Part shown: positions 61,169 to 64,000 of the stretch, in pieces
Numbering within the stretch: position 1 is the stretch's first letter
Layout: every line of letters starts with the position of its first letter
Origin: Straminergon stramineum
Taxonomy: Eukaryota; Streptophyta; Bryopsida; Hypnales; Calliergonaceae
Length of the DNA stretch: 64,000 nucleotides
Reading direction: 5' to 3'
Assembly: GCA_963920665.1 (NCBI GenBank)
Contig: OY987265.1
Coordinates: 20,217,001-20,281,000 of the forward strand
The notes under the pieces: generated by a model
What the model saw: the letters and a program-made list of their open reading frames with translations, nothing else
Database searches by the model: none
What the model was told of the DNA's origin: nothing
Translations under genes and position numbers: made by a program

Positions 61169-63655
61169 ATGATGTGGTCCTTTCTTCTAAGTTTTCTAAA
61201 GAATTTTTTTTAGTATTCTGAATTTTCAACAATGAAATTTTCTCAGATTTTCAGAAATAGTTGTACAATAATTTTTCATATTTTAGACATGCTCCAATTT
61301 TTCCCTAATTCTTTACAAAACTCACCTACATGTTGGGTAGTTTGATTCATATAGAGCATCATTTCTCCTTTATATTGATATATTACTCAATCCTTTGTTT
61401 TGAATTTTTCTCAAAGAATATTACTTGCATGAAGTGCATTTTTGAAAACCTTTGTCATCAACCAAGTGAATGGTTGAGAATTTAGGGTTTGCTTTTGTCC
61501 TCATAGTTAGATGATACTTTGATGGTAATTTTATGATCTTTGGTAACAATAAAGTCAATTTCAAATATGGATTACAATGTTCTATAGCAAATTGGGTACT
61601 CATTATTAAAGAATATTGCAATATTCTATCATGTATGTTTACACCAAATTTTGCAAGAAGAGTGGCAACCTAAAATTCAAAGAAGGTGTCAAATTTATAG
61701 CTTGATGATATCAATAGTCAAAATGGGAATTGTTTATTTTTTGAGCACAAATGCAATGCAATTATTTCAAAAGAAGTTTTTGTAATGTATTCCCTCATTG
61801 TCTATAGATGAAGTTCTTCAATTGCTATGAAGTCACTAAATTGCTACAAAATCTCAAGACAATATTGTTCTTTTAGATAAATGCACACACTTTGGGATGA
61901 ATAAATGAATTTTCATCCATAGATTGAACAAATGTTGGTAGATTTGCATTGCCCAAATAAATTAAAATTTGAAAAACTAAAAATAAGAGAGAAGTTTTAA
62001 AATGACTTCCATCCCAATTCAATTGATTTTTAGAGATTTATCTATAAATCTATATTATTGGACAAAATAAGGGGTCACAATGCTAAAGCCCAGAATCAAA
62101 TTGACTTGGTTATCCCACTACGAGGGCAACACCATAATAAGGGAGCTCAAGCTCACTAAAATTAGACCTTTAGACATTAATCTAATGTGGCCATACAAAT
62201 GTCCAATGAGCCCTAAAGGTGGAGTCATTTTAATTAGATAATACATTGATTGTGTGTTTTTTATCAAGACTTTGGTGGCTATAGCAAAGACATGGACAAG
62301 ATGGAGTGGCAAGGCAACATGGTTTAGGTTGAGCTAAGAAGACACATTCAAAGGCCTACCCAATCAACCTCTCATTAATAGGAAGCTTTCTAGGTCATAG
62401 TGGGGACCAATGTTTAGGGACAACTGTCGATTAGTTTGTAGTTAGGCAATAGAACCATTAGAGAAAATTTGTGGCCTCTACAAGACTACTAGGCTCTTAA
62501 CCAACATCCTAGAAAATGCAAATAAAAAATAAGGTGCCATGTCAAATTTTGATTTTTAAACATTTTTAAAAACATTCATTCAAAAAAATTATCTTCATTT
62601 TTGGGATGCAAGTTCTGAGCTTGGCAGCCCTTAGAAGTCCCAAATTTTCTTCTAATGTGGGAAAAAACCCAGTTGCAATTTGAAAACATTGGAAAAAAGT
62701 TCGTGCAAAATAGATGATAAATTTTTTAATTGGAGTTAAAAATAGAAAAAAAAATGAGACTCAATGTTTGAAAGAACAATTCAAATTGGGGGGGGGGGGG
62801 GTTAAGGAAAATAGTCAATAAAACTCAAAAAAATATCTTGAACATTGGTGGGGACCAAGCCTTTAAAGCTCACATAACTCCTTGCCAAAAAATACCCCAT
62901 TCAAAAGACAAGCAAATTATTTCCCGTAATTTCATCCTTGACACATGAAATCCATGTAATCATGATTCCAGATTTTTCATTCATTGATAACAAATTCCAT
63001 CCATTTTTCGATGGACATTTATGTCGGAAAAGCCCTACGTTGTTATGAATTTTGACCAAATAAATAAATAGGCATTCCTCGTGAGGCTTTAGCCTTGTCC
63101 TCATTAGCTTGTTTTTTGGAGGGTTTTTTGTTTGCAATTCCCTCCACCTCGGTGATTGCCCTATAGCTAAACTAATACGGAGTAGCTTAATCCTTGAGTG
63201 CCCCATAACCCCAAATCTGGCTTCCTACTATGAGAAGTTTGATCATTATGATATCCTAGGATGTATGGTGAAAACTTCTATAAGTTTCCTCTGAAGATGC
63301 CCTCTCTACCTCTCTTGCAATCTCAATGGTCATCTCTCTCAAATCTTATTCTTTAATCCATAGGATCAACTTGAGTGGTGTAAAATTTCTAGATGGGTTC
63401 TATTTTTGTTTTGTTTTTGTATGTTTTTGAGTGTACATTTATCTCATTTTGGTAGGCTAATTGTTAGCTCTATGTCCAAATTGGTAATTTTGGATGTTAT
63501 TTTGGATGTTATTTGGCCGTTTGAAAAATGCATTTGTGCCATTTTTCTTGTTAAATTAGGGAGTTGGGTGAAGTGGTAGGTGTACCAATTAGAAAAGTGA
63601 AAAGTGCCGAGTTGGAGCCAATAGGTTGATTGTTAGAATGTGGTTCGAAGTAGGT
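61169..63655. other. AT-rich intergenic DNA, nothing recognised
   Basis: No gene or paired element ends found. A run of 14 G lies at 62788-62801. Confidence 0.45.
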
Positions 63656-64000
63656 ATGTCACGCCCCTTAGTAACACTTACCACCTTAAGCTCACTTTCC
63701 AAACACTTAACACCTTAGTGCCACTAAGGTTCACACTCTCCTAACACTACACATGCCACGCACCCACAATGTTAGGTTCCAACTCAAGTCACGGGGTTCC
63801 CCATTCCTCCGTGACTCCCCATCCTTTCCTTGTAATACTTACTCCCACAAGACACCGAGCATGTCATTTGATGACATGGGGCGAAACTTCCATTGATGTC
63901 CAAGCACTCGGTGAGGCACTACTCCCACCGGTGCTAACCGCCCTTGAATGGGACCCAATTCCCCACTAGGCCCAACCCAACTCATTTCGGGACTCACTAA
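63655..64000 (+). mobile_element. possible LTR start, cut by window end
   Basis: From 63656 the composition changes to a C-rich segment starting TGTCACGCCCCTTAGTAACA. TGTCACGCCC is a common style of plant LTR start. Only about 345 bp are inside the window, so no terminal repeat can be checked. Confidence 0.3.

Noticed and set aside
1..64000. CRISPR arrays, bacterial operons, rRNA or tRNA genes
   Set aside because: Spliced genes, plant transposons and base composition point to plant nuclear DNA. I checked a few box-B-like GTTCGA sites (near 30518 and 63643) and found no cloverleaf around them.

Overview
The window looks like nuclear DNA of a land plant with a large, repeat-rich, AT-rich genome. 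The evidence is spliceosomal GT-AG genes, a plant-type F-box/LRR protein of the FBL3 family, and CACTA, Stowaway-like, hAT-like, Mutator-like and long-LTR elements. I cannot name the species. The large transposon cargo and the divergence of the F-box protein would fit a seed-free plant or a gymnosperm, but that is inference.

Layout. 1-6.7 kb: weak repeats, a diverged ~105-bp satellite, a CACTAGTAG foldback element and a decayed hAT-type (ZNF862/C17orf113-like) transposase gene, itself split by a 732-bp TIR element with a 4-bp target duplication. 6.7-15.5 kb: more of the same satellite, then two near-identical inverted copies (arms ~1.2 kb) of a long-LTR upstream region enclosing ~5 kb of degenerate repeats. 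One arm carries a 256-bp MITE that the other lacks, and a second element of the 4-bp-duplication family sits between them. 15.5-28 kb: mostly featureless AT-rich DNA with a third LTR copy and a small TIR element. 28-33.4 kb: the only clearly intact gene, a seven-exon F-box/LRR gene (641 aa) with a GC-rich promoter and first exon. 34-43 kb: a retroelement fragment, a Stowaway-like MITE and a 2.8-kb non-autonomous CACTA element with a nested foldback. 43.4-56.5 kb: a 13.1-kb TIR transposon. 56.5-64 kb: small TIR and foldback elements, tandem duplications and one good TATA promoter candidate.

The most unusual object is the 13.1-kb transposon (43382-56488). It carries two head-to-head genes. One encodes a Mutator-like transposase with a WRKY/GCM1-type zinc finger. 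The other is a multi-exon gene whose product joins a ParB-like domain to an amino-DNA-methyltransferase-like domain, an architecture otherwise familiar from bacteria and phages. Both products have acidic SUMO-interaction-like patches. Both genes are mainly broken by in-frame stops, each explainable by C-to-T change at CAA, CAG or CGA. A 284-bp MITE at 60.9 kb has the same outer termini and may be a short relative.
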